Shown piece after piece: positions 61,401 through 63,438 of a stretch of 64,000 nt of DNA. The notes below the pieces were generated by a model, which had not been told where the DNA came from, ran no database searches, and worked only from the letters and a program-made list of their open reading frames with translations. Location: contig JAMXDE010000025.1 in NCBI GenBank assembly GCA_026770025.1, forward strand, positions 310,001 to 374,000, read 5' to 3'. A program made the position numbers and the translations under genes. How positions within the stretch are numbered: the first letter of the stretch is position 1; each line of letters starts with the position of its first letter. This DNA comes from Craspedostauros australis. Its lineage: Eukaryota > Bacillariophyta > Bacillariophyceae > Mastogloiales > Achnanthaceae.

Positions 61401-63438
61401 CCATGTCCTTGCTGAAGGCCTTGTCGACGCCGAGGCTGGCCTGGTCGCTCTTTGCACCATCGTAGAACTTTGCGAGATTTGCGATCTTGACGTGGCCGTT
61501 GCTGTCGGACCCGACGTTGAAGAGCATGGTCTTGCCCGAAAGGTTCTTGAAGAAGACTTCAGTTCCCCAGTCTCCGAAGTAGAGGTCGTCGTAATCCAGA
61601 TCGAAGACCTGAAGACAGCCGTCATTGGGGGCGGCGCCTGCGATGAACTCGACGTAGTTTCTGCCGGTACGGTCGGTGTAGACACCATTCGCTGGGAGTG
61701 TGGCCCAGTACGCAGACTTGATCTTGAGGGCCTCAATCACATCAGTGTAATAGGTCAGGTCGAGGTTGGGAGTGTGCTGGACGATTCCGCCGAGACCGTT
61801 GGGGTTTGAACCGGAGAGGGTTCCTCCGTATCTGACGTACGCGTTGCTTGGGTTGACGAGCACAATGGATCTGTTGATGACCATGTTACCTCCGACAAGG
61901 AAGACATCCTGGTCACCCTCGGGGATGATACAGGAACCGACACCGGCGAAGACGACGGAGTTGATGGACTGGTCACCAGTGGTGATAAAGTCACCACCAA
62001 TGACGATCTTTCCTTCGATCTCAGCAGATTGGATGGAGGTGTACGTTCCTCCCACGAGGAAGGCTACCTTGTTGTCGTATCCCGTGGGGGTGAGACAGTC
62101 ATCGAGGTTGGGGTACTCGGCGACGTATGGGAATCCGGAGCCCACGGCATCGCCGATATTGTCTTCGCAGACGGACGCGCTGGGTGGGTTGCATGTCAGG
62201 GAGCCGACGAAGGCGTCACCGTGGAGCTGGGAACCAGAGACATCGGTCGGTTGGGAGAATTCCTTGGCGACGACGAGGCCGTCCATGGCTTGAATGTCAG
62301 AAGCGACTTCGACTGTGGCGAAGGGAGCGATGATGATCGCTCCCCACTGCCTGCCGCAGTTCTTCACGGTGATTTTCTCGTTGGTGTTGAAGAAGATGAT
62401 GGTCCTTCCGTTGTCCTCTGCTTGGATGTCGCCGTCGAGGAAGTTGCACATCGTGACATCACCACCGGTGGTGCGGACGAAGACGTTGCCGTCGGACTGT
62501 TTACGGGTGGAGACTTCCTTGACGTTTTGAGTGAGCCAGACGTAGTGATCCCATTTGGCGCGGGTCAAGGCATTGCTGTCGTTTGAGATGGCTGGACCAC
62601 AGCGAGGATCGAAGTTGACGTTGTTGTTGGTGATGCTACCTCCGGCGAACACCTCTCCGTCCTTGTTGCTGCAGAATTTGTAGGAGTTGCTGTTGTTCAC
62701 ACGGTTGATGTTACCTCCTGCGGCCACTCCACTGTAGATGTTCTTGGATCCGATGAGCATATCTCCCTCGGTGATGACCGTGAAAAGACCATGGTTGTCC
62801 GGAAGGGCGCAGGCGAAGCTGCCCCCGCTGCCCGAATTTCCAAAGAAGTTCTGGGTGCTGCTGCCAGGGTCGATGGGCGAGGTGGTTGGCGTCTTGGTCG
62901 GCGAGTCGGTCGGCGGGGATCCGGATGGCTGGACTGGCGGGTCGCCTGGATAGCAGCCGTTCCAGTATTCGTTGACGTACTGACAGTAGTAACCGGCGCA
63001 GCAGTTGCTGTAGGTACCCGGCTGTTCGCACCCACCCCAGGCGGCGACGCACTGTGCTTGGGTGGGGGCGGAGGTGGGGGCTTCGGTGGGGGATGGGGCG
63101 GATGGGCCGCTCGGCGCGAAACCTGCCTGACAGGAGTTCCAGCCTACGCCACCGTACACACAGTGCGAACCGTCGCAGCAGGTGCTCTTGGTGCCGGGGT
63201 TGTTGCAATGAAAGCCCCACAGGCGGGTACAGGTTTCGCCCGGAGGAGTCTGGCAATGATCCCAGCCGTTGCTGAAGATGCATTCCGAGGTTCCGCAGCA
63301 ATTGTCGTTTCCGCTGGGGCACCATGTATTGAGGGGGGTACATGTGGCGTCCGCGGTTGGCATCAGCATGGCTGCTGCGATGAGTCCCAAGAAACCGAGG
63401 GACGGCATGATGCCTCTGAAGGAGGCCTTGGTGTTCAT
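34489..63438 (-). CDS. Giant secreted choice-of-anchor A / PTSG-repeat protein
   Basis: One uninterrupted frame of 9649 codons with a CACC before the ATG. Order: signal peptide (1-31, cut before TCTPLN); three Cys-rich knots (about 33-145), each with a CC pair; two choice-of-anchor A modules (about 205-430 and 430-755; FTVITEGDMLIGS, VAAGGNI, VFLVGGNMVI); then twelve ~133-140-residue domains starting NCVDP and ending TEC, separated by Pro-Thr-Ser-Gly/Ala arrays; then a unique region (TACIYTVLDFATDAGG), a diverged thirteenth domain (about 9415-9546) and a Cys-rich tail (VCHYSSRHGYQTYCVPE). No C-terminal membrane anchor is seen. Anchor-A modules occur in bacterial and algal surface proteins. 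Inference: an extracellular, heavily O-glycosylated mucin-like cell-wall or adhesive protein. The uniform protein frame over nearly 29 kb argues against a pseudogene. Repeat numbers may be affected by assembly. Confidence 0.9.
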   Translation of the reverse strand: MNTKASFRGIMPSLGFLGLIAAAMLMPTADATCTPLNTWCPSGNDNCCGTSECIFSNGWDHCQTPPGETCTRLWGFHCNNPGTKSTCCDGSHCVYGGVGWNSCQAGFAPSGPSAPSPTEAPTSAPTQAQCVAAWGGCEQPGTYSNCCAGYYCQYVNEYWNGCYPGDPPVQPSGSPPTDSPTKTPTTSPIDPGSSTQNFFGNSGSGGSFACALPDNHGLFTVITEGDMLIGSKNIYSGVAAGGNINRVNNSNSYKFCSNKDGEVFAGGSITNNNVNFDPRCGPAISNDSNALTRAKWDHYVWLTQNVKEVSTRKQSDGNVFVRTTGGDVTMCNFLDGDIQAEDNGRTIIFFNTNEKITVKNCGRQWGAIIIAPFATVEVASDIQAMDGLVVAKEFSQPTDVSGSQLHGDAFVGSLTCNPPSASVCEDNIGDAVGSGFPYVAEYPNLDDCLTPTGYDNKVAFLVGGTYTSIQSAEIEGKIVIGGDFITTGDQSINSVVFAGVGSCIIPEGDQDVFLVGGNMVINRSIVLVNPSNAYVRYGGTLSGSNPNGLGGIVQHTPNLDLTYYTDVIEALKIKSAYWATLPANGVYTDRTGRNYVEFIAGAAPNDGCLQVFDLDYDDLYFGDWGTEVFFKNLSGKTMLFNVGSDSNGHVKIANLAKFYDGAKSDQASLGVDKAFSKDMAAGMIWNFYDATSVEIGGGLNGNGEFIGTILAPFADLEFTAPGQSGRTIVGGDVTHDAYGSEFHNIDFDPPCDLPIPPIPECPNTSPTSAPTSAPTSGPMSSPTSAPTSSPTSAPTSAPTSAPTSAPTASPTSAPTSAPTSAPTSAPTASPTSAPTSSMAPTNCVDPNGAKFTGSTDPTFTADPLPIVITFESDDGSTVEVDVVQNILNGEIKHVFIKYRNPESGMDDCAKHDDVEFGKKIPITAECYGQITTITIYIYTGEDFPAEECEACEIPDGDPADFEAYSFEIPCDTECGEPTASPTSAPTSGPTAEPTSAPTSGPTSAPTSDPTSAPTSDPTSAPTSKPTSAPTSDPTSAPTSDPTSAPTSKPTGGPTSAPTSKPTSAPTTSAAPTNCVDPNGAKLTKSTDPTYTADPLPIVITFESDDGTSVEFDFVQNLSTDTIPHVFIKYRNQESGDEECAQFDTVTLGTTLPIAAECFDGVTGVTIYIYTGEDFPSEECEACSIPDEGDSGNPDNFEAYYFEVPCQTECIDPTASPTSAPTSGPTAEPTSAPTSAPTSDPTSGPTSGPTSAPTSAPTSNPTGGPTSAPTSKPTSAPTTSAAPTNCVDPNGAVFKESTDPTYTADPLPIVLTFESDDGTSVEFDFVQNIINGVIPHVFIKYRSQESGDEECAQFDTVTLGTTLPFAAECFDGVTGVTIYIYTGEDFPSEECEACSIPDEGDSGNSDNFEAYHFEVPCQTECIDPTASPTSAPTSGPTAEPTSAPTSAPTSDPTSGPTSGPTSAPTSAPTSNPTGGPTSAPTSKPTSAPTSGPTSAPTSAPTTSAAPTNCVDPNGAVFKESTDPTYTADPLPIVLTFESDDGTSVEFDFVQNIINGVIPHVFIKYRSQESGDEECAQFDTVTLGTTLPFAAECFEGVTGVTIYIYTGEDFPSEECEACSIPDEGDSGNTDNFEAYYFEVPCQTECIDPTASPTSAPTSGPTAEPTSAPTSAPTSAPTSGPTSAPTSAPTGGPTAAPTSKPTSGPTSGPTSAPTSAPTSGPTSAPTSAPTGGPTSAPTSAPTSGPTSAPTSAPTSAPTTSAAPTNCVDPNGAIFKESTDPTYTADPLPIVLTFESDDGTSVEFDFVQNIINGVIPHIFIKYRNQETGTEDCAQFDNVETGATLPFAAECFSGVTGVTIYIYTGEDFPSEECEACSIPDEGDSGNPDNFEAYYFEVPCQTECIDPTAAPTSAPTSGPTSGPTSGPTSGPTSGPTSGPTSAPTSGPTSGPTSDPTSGPTSGPTSAPTSGPTSGPTSAPTSAPTTSAAPTNCVDPNGAVFKESTDPTYTADPLPIVLTFESDDGTSVEFDFVQNIINGVIPHIFIKYRNQETGTEDCAQFDTVGLGATYPLTAECFEGVTSVTIYIYTGEDFPSEECEACSIPDGEGDSGNPDNFEAYYFEVPCQTECIDPTAAPTSAPTSGPTSGPTSGPTSGPTSGPTSGPTSGPTSGPTSGPTSGPTSGPTSGPTSAPTSGPTSGPTSAPTSAPTTSAAPTNCVDPNGAVFKESTDPTYTADPLPIVLTFESDDGTSVEFDFVQNIINGVIPHVFIKYRNQETGTEDCAQFDTVGLGATYPLTAECFEGVTSVTIYIYTGEDFPSEECEACSIPDGEGDSGNPDNFEAYYFEVPCQTECIDPTAAPTSAPTSGPTSGPTSGPTSGPTSGPTSGPTSGPTSGPTSGPTSGPTSGPTSGPTSGPTSGPTSGPTSGPTSGPTSAPTTSAAPTNCVDPNGAVFKESTDPTYTADPLPIVLTFESDDGTSVEFDFVQNIINGVIPHVFIKYRNQETGTEDCAQFDTVGLGATYPLTAECFDGVTGVTIYIYTGEDFPSEECEACSIPDGEGDSGNPDNFEAYYFEVPCQTECIDPTAAPTSAPTSGPTSGPTSGPTSGPTSGPTSGPTSAPTSGPTSGPTSDPTSGPTSGPTSAPTSGPTSGPTSAPTSAPTTSAAPTNCVDPNGAVFKESTDPTYTADPLPIVLTFESDDGTSVEFDFVQNIINGVIPHVFIKYRNQETGTEDCAQFDTVGLGATYPLTAECFDGVTGVTIYIYTGEDFPSEECEACSIPDGEGDSGNPDNFEAYYFEVPCQTECIDPTAAPTSAPTSGPTSGPTSGPTSGPTSGPTSGPTSGPTSGPTSGPTSGPTSGPTSGPTSGPTSGPTSGPTSGPTSGPTSGPTSGPTGGPTSAPTSGPTSGPTSGPTSGPTSGPTSGPTSGPTSGPTSGPTSGPTSGPTSGPTSGPTSGPTSGPTSGPTSGPTSGPTSGPTGGPTSAPTSGPTSGPTSGPTSGPTSGPTSGPTSGPTSGPTSGPTSGPTSGPTSGPTSGPTSGPTSGPTSGPTSGPTSGPTSGPTSGPTSGPTSGPTSGPTSGPTSGPTSGPTGGPTSAPTSGPTSGPTSGPTSGPTSGPTSGPTSGPTSGPTSGPTSGPTSGPTSGPTSGPTSGPTSGPTGGPTSAPTSGPTSGPTSGPTSGPTSGPTSGPTSGPTSGPTSGPTSGPTSGPTSGPTSGPTSGPTSGPTSGPTSGPTSGPTGGPTSAPTSGPTSGPTSGPTSGPTSGPTSGPTSGPTSGPTSGPTSGPTSGPTSGPTSGPTSGPTSTPTSAPTTSAAPTNCVDPDGAKLKGSTDPDYTADPKPIVLTFESDDGTLVEFDFVQNIINGVIPHVFIKYRNAETGINECSEIMNAGEDSTFSYAAECIDQTTMVTIYIYTGDDFAGEDCEACSLPTDDGETGSGNPDNFEAYYFELPCNTECIEPTASPTSAPTSGPTFGPTSGPTSGPTSGPTSGPTSGPTSGPTSGPTSGPTSGPTSGPTSGPTSGPTSGPTSGPTSGPTSGPTSGPTSGPTSGPTSGPTSGPTSGPTSGPTSGPTSGPTSGPTSGPTSGPTSGPTSGPTSGPTSGPTSGPTSGPTSGPTSGPTSGPTSGPTSGPTSGPTSGPTSGPTSGPTSGPTSGPTSGPTSGPTSGPTSGPTSGPTSGPTSGPTSGPTSGPTSGPTSGPTSGPTSGPTSGPTSGPTSGPTSGPTSGPTSGPTSGPTSGPTSGPTSGPTSGPTSGPTSGPTSGPTSGPTSGPTSGPTSGPTSGPTSGPTSGPTSGPTSGPTSGPTSGPTSGPTSGPTSGPTSGPTSGPTSGPTSGPTSGPTSGPTSGPTSGPTSGPTSGPTSGPTSGPTSGPTSGPTSGPTSGPTSGPTSGPTSGPTSGPTSGPTSGPTSGPTSGPTSGPTSGPTSGPTSGPTSGPTSGPTSGPTSGPTSGPTSGPTSGPTSGPTSGPTSGPTSGPTSGPTSGPTSGPTSGPTSGPTSGPTSGPTSGPTSGPTSGPTSGPTSGPTSGPTSGPTSGPTSGPTSGPTSGPTSGPTSGPTSGPTSGPTSGPTSGPTSGPTSGPTSGPTSGPTSGPTSGPTSGPTSGPTSGPTSGPTSGPTSGPTSGPTSGPTSGPTSGPTSGPTSGPTSGPTSGPTSGPTSGPTSGPTSGPTSGPTSGPTSGPTSGPTSGPTSGPTSGPTSGPTSGPTSGPTSGPTSGPTSGPTSGPTSGPTSGPTSGPTSGPTSGPTSGPTSGPTSGPTSGPTSGPTSGPTSGPTSGPTSGPTSGPTSGPTSGPTSGPTSGPTSGPTSGPTSGPTSGPTSGPTSGPTSGPTSGPTSGPTSGPTSGPTSGPTSGPTSGPTSGPTSGPTSGPTSGPTSGPTSGPTSGPTSGPTSGPTSGPTSGPTSGPTSGPTSGPTSGPTSGPTSGPTSGPTSGPTSGPTSGPTSGPTSGPTSGPTSGPTSGPTSGPTSGPTSGPTSGPTSGPTSGPTSGPTSGPTSGPTSGPTSGPTSGPTSGPTSGPTSGPTSGPTSGPTSGPTSGPTSGPTSGPTSGPTSGPTSGPTSGPTSGPTSGPTSGPTSGPTSGPTSGPTSGPTSGPTSGPTSGPTSGPTSGPTSGPTSGPTSGPTSGPTSGPTSGPTSGPTSGPTSGPTSGPTSGPTSGPTSGPTSGPTSGPTSGPTSGPTSGPTSGPTSGPTSGPTSGPTSGPTSGPTSGPTSGPTSGPTSGPTSGPTSGPTSGPTSGPTSGPTSGPTSGPTSGPTSGPTSGPTSGPTSGPTSGPTSGPTSGPTSGPTSGPTSGPTSGPTSGPTSGPTSGPTSGPTSGPTSGPTSGPTSGPTSGPTSGPTSGPTSGPTSGPTSGPTSGPTSGPTSGPTSGPTSGPTSGPTSGPTSGPTSGPTSGPTSGPTSGPTSGPTSGPTSGPTSGPTSGPTSGPTSGPTSGPTSGPTSGPTSGPTSGPTSGPTSGPTSGPTSGPTSGPTSGPTSGPTSGPTSGPTSGPTSGPTSGPTSGPTSGPTSGPTSGPTSGPTSGPTSGPTSGPTSGPTSGPTSGPTSGPTSGPTSGPTSGPTSGPTSGPTSGPTSGPTSGPTSGPTSGPTSGPTSGPTSGPTSGPTSGPTSGPTSGPTSGPTSGPTSGPTSGPTSGPTSGPTSGPTSGPTSGPTSGPTSGPTSGPTSGPTSGPTSGPTSGPTSGPTSGPTSGPTSGPTSGPTSGPTSGPTSGPTSGPTSGPTSGPTSGPTSGPTSGPTSGPTSGPTSGPTSGPTSGPTSGPTSGPTSGPTSGPTSGPTSGPTSGPTSGPTSGPTSGPTSGPTSGPTSGPTSGPTSGPTSGPTSGPTSGPTSGPTSGPTSGPTSGPTSGPTSGPTSGPTSGPTSGPTSGPTSGPTSGPTSGPTSGPTSGPTSGPTSGPTSGPTSGPTSGPTSGPTSGPTSGPTSGPTSGPTSGPTSGPTSGPTSGPTSGPTSGPTSGPTSGPTSGPTSGPTSGPTSGPTSGPTSGPTSGPTSGPTSGPTSGPTSGPTSGPTSGPTSGPTSGPTSGPTSGPTSGPTSGPTSGPTSGPTSGPTSGPTSGPTSGPTSGPTSGPTSGPTSGPTSGPTSGPTSGPTSGPTSGPTSGPTSGPTSGPTSGPTSGPTSGPTSGPTSGPTSGPTSGPTSGPTSGPTSGPTSGPTSGPTSGPTSGPTSGPTSGPTSGPTSGPTSGPTSGPTSGPTSGPTSGPTSGPTSGPTSGPTSGPTSGPTSGPTSGPTSGPTSGPTSGPTSGPTSGPTPQPTSQPTASAAPTNCVDPDGAKFVRSTDPSYTADPKPIILTFESDDATLVEFDFIQNIINGVIPHVFIKYRKSETGINECAEFANVGENTPISLSAECVDMSTNVVIYIYTGDDFASENCEACSLPSDDGEGGSGNPDNFAAYYFDVPCNTECIEPTAAPTSAPTSGPTSGPTSGPTSGPTSGPTSGPTSGPTSGPTSGPTSGPTSGPTSGPTSGPTSGPTSGPTSGPTSGPTSGPTSGPTSGPTSGPTSGPTSGPTSGPTSGPTSGPTSGPTSGPTSGPTSGPTSGPTSGPTSGPTSGPTSGPTSGPTSGPTSGPTSGPTSGPTSGPTSGPTSGPTSGPTSGPTSGPTSGPTSGPTSGPTSGPTSGPTSGPTSGPTSGPTSGPTSGPTSGPTSGPTSGPTSGPTSGPTSGPTSGPTSGPTSGPTSGPTSGPTSGPTSGPTSGPTSGPTSGPTSGPTSGPTSGPTSGPTSGPTSGPTSGPTSGPTSGPTSGPTSGPTSGPTSGPTSGPTSGPTSGPTSGPTSGPTSGPTSGPTSGPTSGPTSGPTSGPTSGPTSGPTSGPTSGPTSGPTSGPTSGPTSGPTSGPTSGPTSGPTSGPTSGPTSGPTSGPTSGPTSGPTSGPTSGPTSGPTSGPTSGPTSGPTSGPTSGPTSGPTSGPTSGPTSGPTSGPTSGPTSGPTSGPTSGPTSGPTSGPTSGPTSGPTSGPTSGPTSGPTSGPTSGPTSGPTSGPTSGPTSGPTSGPTSGPTSGPTSGPTSGPTSGPTSGPTSGPTSGPTSGPTSGPTSGPTSGPTSGPTSGPTSGPTSGPTSGPTSGPTSGPTSGPTSGPTSGPTSGPTSGPTSGPTSGPTSGPTSGPTSGPTSGPTSGPTSGPTSGPTSGPTSGPTSGPTSGPTSGPTSGPTSGPTSGPTSGPTSGPTSGPTSGPTSGPTSGPTSGPTSGPTSGPTSGPTSGPTSGPTSGPTSGPTSGPTSGPTSGPTSGPTSGPTSGPTSGPTSGPTSGPTSGPTSGPTSGPTSGPTSGPTSGPTSGPTSGPTSGPTSGPTSGPTSGPTSGPTSGPTSGPTSGPTSGPTSGPTSGPTSGPTSGPTSGPTSGPTSGPTSGPTSGPTSGPTSGPTSGPTSGPTSGPTSGPTSGPTSGPTSGPTSGPTSGPTSGPTSGPTSGPTSGPTSGPTSGPTSGPTSGPTSGPTSGPTSGPTSGPTSGPTSGPTSGPTSGPTSGPTSGPTSGPTSGPTSGPTSGPTSGPTSGPTSGPTSGPTSGPTSGPTSGPTSGPTSGPTSGPTSGPTSGPTSGPTSGPTSGPTSGPTSGPTSGPTSGPTSGPTSGPTSGPTSGPTSGPTSGPTSGPTSGPTSGPTSGPTSGPTSGPTSGPTSGPTSGPTSGPTSGPTSGPTSGPTSGPTSGPTSGPTSGPTSGPTSGPTSGPTSGPTSGPTSGPTSGPTSGPTSGPTSGPTSGPTSGPTSGPTSGPTSGPTSGPTSGPTSGPTSGPTSGPTSGPTSGPTSGPTSGPTSGPTSGPTSGPTSGPTSGPTSGPTSGPTSGPTSGPTSGPTSGPTSGPTSGPTSGPTSGPTSGPTSGPTSGPTSGPTSGPTSGPTSGPTSGPTSGPTSGPTSGPTSGPTSGPTSGPTSGPTSGPTSGPTSGPTSGPTSGPTSGPTSGPTSGPTSGPTSGPTSGPTSGPTSGPTSGPTSGPTSGPTSGPTSGPTSGPTSGPTSGPTSGPTSGPTPQPTSQPTASAAPTNCVDPDGAKFVKSTDASYTADPKPIILTFESDDATLVEFDFIQNIINGVIPHVFIQYRKSETGINECAEFANVGENTPISLSAECVDMSTNVVIYIYTGDDFASENCEACSLPSDDGEGGSGNPDNFAAYYFDVPCNTECIEPTAAPTSAPTSGPTSGPTSGPTSGPTSGPTSGPTSGPTSGPTSGPTSGPTSGPTSGPTSGPTSGPTSGPTSGPTSGPTSGPTSGPTSGPTSGPTSGPTSGPTSGPTSGPTSGPTSGPTSGPTSGPTSGPTSGPTSGPTSGPTSGPTSGPTSGPTSGPTSGPTSGPTSGPTSGPTSGPTSGPTSGPTSGPTSGPTSGPTSGPTSGPTSGPTSGPTSGPTSGPTSGPTSGPTSGPTSGPTSGPTSGPTSGPTSGPTSGPTSGPTSGPTSGPTSGPTSGPTSGPTSGPTSGPTSGPTSGPTSGPTSGPTSGPTSGPTSGPTSGPTSGPTSGPTSGPTSGPTSGPTSGPTSGPTSGPTSGPTSGPTSGPTSGPTSGPTSGPTSGPTSGPTSGPTSGPTSGPTSGPTSGPTSGPTSGPTSGPTSGPTSGPTSGPTSGPTSGPTSGPTSGPTSGPTSGPTSGPTSGPTSGPTSGPTSGPTSGPTSGPTSGPTSGPTSGPTSGPTSGPTSGPTSGPTSGPTSGPTSGPTSGPTSGPTSGPTSGPTSGPTSGPTSGPTSGPTIGPTSGPTSGPTSGPTSGPTSGPTSGPTSGPTSGPTSGPTSGPTSGPTSGPTSGPTSGPTSGPTSGPTSGPTSGPTSGPTSGPTSGPTSGPTSGPTSGPTSGPTSGPTSGPTSGPTSGPTSGPTSGPTSGPTSGPTSGPTSGPTSGPTSGPTSGPTSGPTSGPTSGPTSGPTSGPTSGPTSGPTSGPTSGPTSGPTSGPTSGPTSGPTSGPTSGPTSGPTSGPTSGPTSGPTSGPTSGPTSGPTSGPTSGPTSGPTSGPTSGPTSGPTSGPTSGPTSGPTSGPTSGPTSGPTSGPTSGPTSGPTSGPTSGPTSGPTSGPTSGPTSGPTSGPTSGPTSGPTSGPTSGPTSGPTSGPTSGPTSGPTSGPTSGPTSGPTSGPTSGPTSGPTSGPTSGPTSGPTSGPTSGPTSGPTSGPTSGPTSGPTSGPTSGPTSGPTSGPTSGPTSGPTSGPTSGPTSGPTSGPTSGPTSGPTSGPTSGPTSGPTSGPTSGPTSGPTSGPTSGPTSGPTSGPTSGPTSGPTSGPTSGPTSGPTSGPTSGPTSGPTSGPTSGPTSGPTSGPTSGPTSGPTSGPTSGPTSGPTSGPTSGPTSGPTSGPTSGPTSGPTSGPTSGPTSGPTSGPTSGPTSGPTSGPTSGPTSGPTSGPTSGPTSGPTSGPTSGPTSGPTSGPTSGPTSGPTSGPTSGPTSGPTSGPTSGPTSGPTSGPTSGPTSGPTSGPTSGPTSGPTSGPTSGPTSGPTSGPTSGPTSGPTSGPTSGPTSGPTSGPTSGPTSGPTSGPTSGPTSGPTSGPTSGPTSGPTSGPTSGPTSGPTSGPTSGPTSGPTSGPTSGPTSGPTSGPTSGPTSGPTSGPTSGPTSGPTSGPTSGPTSGPTSGPTSGPTSGPTSGPTSGPTSGPTSGPTSGPTSGPTSGPTSGPTSGPTSGPTSGPTSGPTSGPTSGPTSGPTSGPTSGPTSGPTSGPTSGPTSGPTSGPTSGPTSGPTSGPTSGPTSGPTSGPTSGPTSGPTSGPTSGPTSGPTSGPTSGPTSGPTSGPTSGPTSGPTSGPTSGPTSGPTSGPTETACIYTVLDFATDAGGNPTGNGYVPSDVYSQYDIDAITVDVTGSPGSYGGPNNMSGRYWVTGNPLVGTALIIQGAEGPTAVPSDDGGDIVFTLDGASGEEMQLTFFDLAEDVTITLNTETDPEAGGTSTTVPVVADPSGGLQSIEIDISLIKQVIVTFTGRGAIASVGICRDPNTPPPMGNNSPSATLEPTSMPTTSPAPTETPGCPEDIVLVASVGHTLPPRFVITIIEQTTDTVTFEVTQKFNKTVSRVFTQYHETPAGETECFEDDNVPYEETQRHTAYCMHCVPLTIVDLWFSDPTLEPTLDNAIVPPCCHPPTNETYPTVQYTFKLYCETKCPPDGEPNQFQERRLLEAPEEPVEVEAEAITDIAPAQEEEDDSKHACSSKDHPCNGDMVYVCHYSSRHGYQTYCVPEADSDIVEFYPKSYCGRCTGGQGNYIRE
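34801..35196 (-). other. Diverged 13th copy of the NCVDP...TEC domain (within giant gene)
   Basis: This ~132-residue segment (CPEDIVLV to CETKC) follows the pattern of the repeated domain: a strand ending in FEVTQ, then RVFTQYHETPAGETECFEDD (cf. HVFIKYRNQESGDEEC), AYCMHCVPLTIVDLWF (cf. AECFDGVTGVTIYIY) and YTFKLYCETKC (cf. YYFEVPCQTEC). It lacks the NCVDP start and the acidic EECEAC loop. Confidence 0.6.
35816..40638 (-). repeat. PTSG array, last block (12-bp units)
   Basis: About 400 units encoding Pro-Thr-Ser-Gly with very few exceptions (one Ile for Ser near 38968). Pro is mostly CCA; Thr uses ACA/ACC/ACT; Ser uses TCT, TCG and AGC; Gly uses GGA or GGC. Internal blocks of ~440 bp recur (about 39310-39760 and 40020-40470). 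Confidence 0.95.
40639..41058 (-). other. Domain copy 12 (NCVDP...TEC) of the giant protein
   Basis: 140 residues, nearly identical to copy 11; it begins NCVDPDGAKFVKSTDAS and ends FDVPCNTEC. The copy and its flanks match the segment 5130 bp to the right. Confidence 0.9.
41059..45768 (-). repeat. PTSG array between domain copies 11 and 12
   Basis: About 390 12-bp units. It contains a run of nearly identical CCG/CGA-type units (41845-41945) and a ~440-bp block (about 43770-44220) shared with the next array (39310-39760 and 40020-40470). Confidence 0.95.
45769..46188 (-). other. Domain copy 11 (NCVDP...TEC) of the giant protein
   Basis: 140 residues; begins NCVDPDGAKFVRSTDPS. It differs from copy 12 by only a few bases across 420. 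Confidence 0.9.
46189..53094 (-). repeat. Longest PTSG array, between domain copies 10 and 11
   Basis: About 575 12-bp units over 6.9 kb. A recognisable higher-order segment containing GGCCCCGAGG recurs at 50255, 50831, 51299, 51935 and 52415. The spacings are 576, 468, 636 and 480 bp, all exact multiples of 12. Confidence 0.95.
53095..53514 (-). other. Domain copy 10 (NCVDP...TEC) of the giant protein
   Basis: 140 residues; begins NCVDPDGAKLKGSTDPD and ends FELPCNTEC. It is more distant in sequence from copies 1-9 and groups with copies 11 and 12 (NCVDPDG, PKPIVLTFE). Confidence 0.9.
53515..55044 (-). repeat. PTSG/PTSA array between domain copies 9 and 10
   Basis: About 127 units. Unlike the longer arrays it carries regular GPTGGPTSAPT interruptions (near 53725, 53970, 54180, 54510 and 54770), so it has its own ~200-300 bp higher-order pattern. 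Confidence 0.9.
55045..60915 (-). repeat. Tandem block of domain copies 1-9 with short PTS linkers
   Basis: Nine domain copies: 60517-60915, 59812-60222, 59179-59589, 58510-58920, 57745-58155, 57073-57486, 56401-56814, 55717-56130 and 55045-55458. Linkers are 222-354 bp. Copies 6-9 are spaced 672, 684 and 672 bp and are almost identical in DNA. Each copy has the layout NCVDPNG, ADPLPIV(L/I)TFESDD, HVFIKYR, AECF, IYIYTGEDFP, EECEAC, TEC. Confidence 0.92.
60916..61148 (-). repeat. First PTSA/PTSG array, after the anchor-A modules
   Basis: About 19 units, mainly Ser-Ala-Pro-Thr with Ser-Pro-Thr variants. Ala codons are mostly GCG/GCC, unlike the Gly-rich arrays downstream. Confidence 0.85.

Noticed and set aside
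34489-63438. Interpretation of the giant array as a satellite or mobile element.
   Set aside because: Reading frame, signal peptide and conserved domains persist through all arrays. No terminal repeats or transposition genes were seen.
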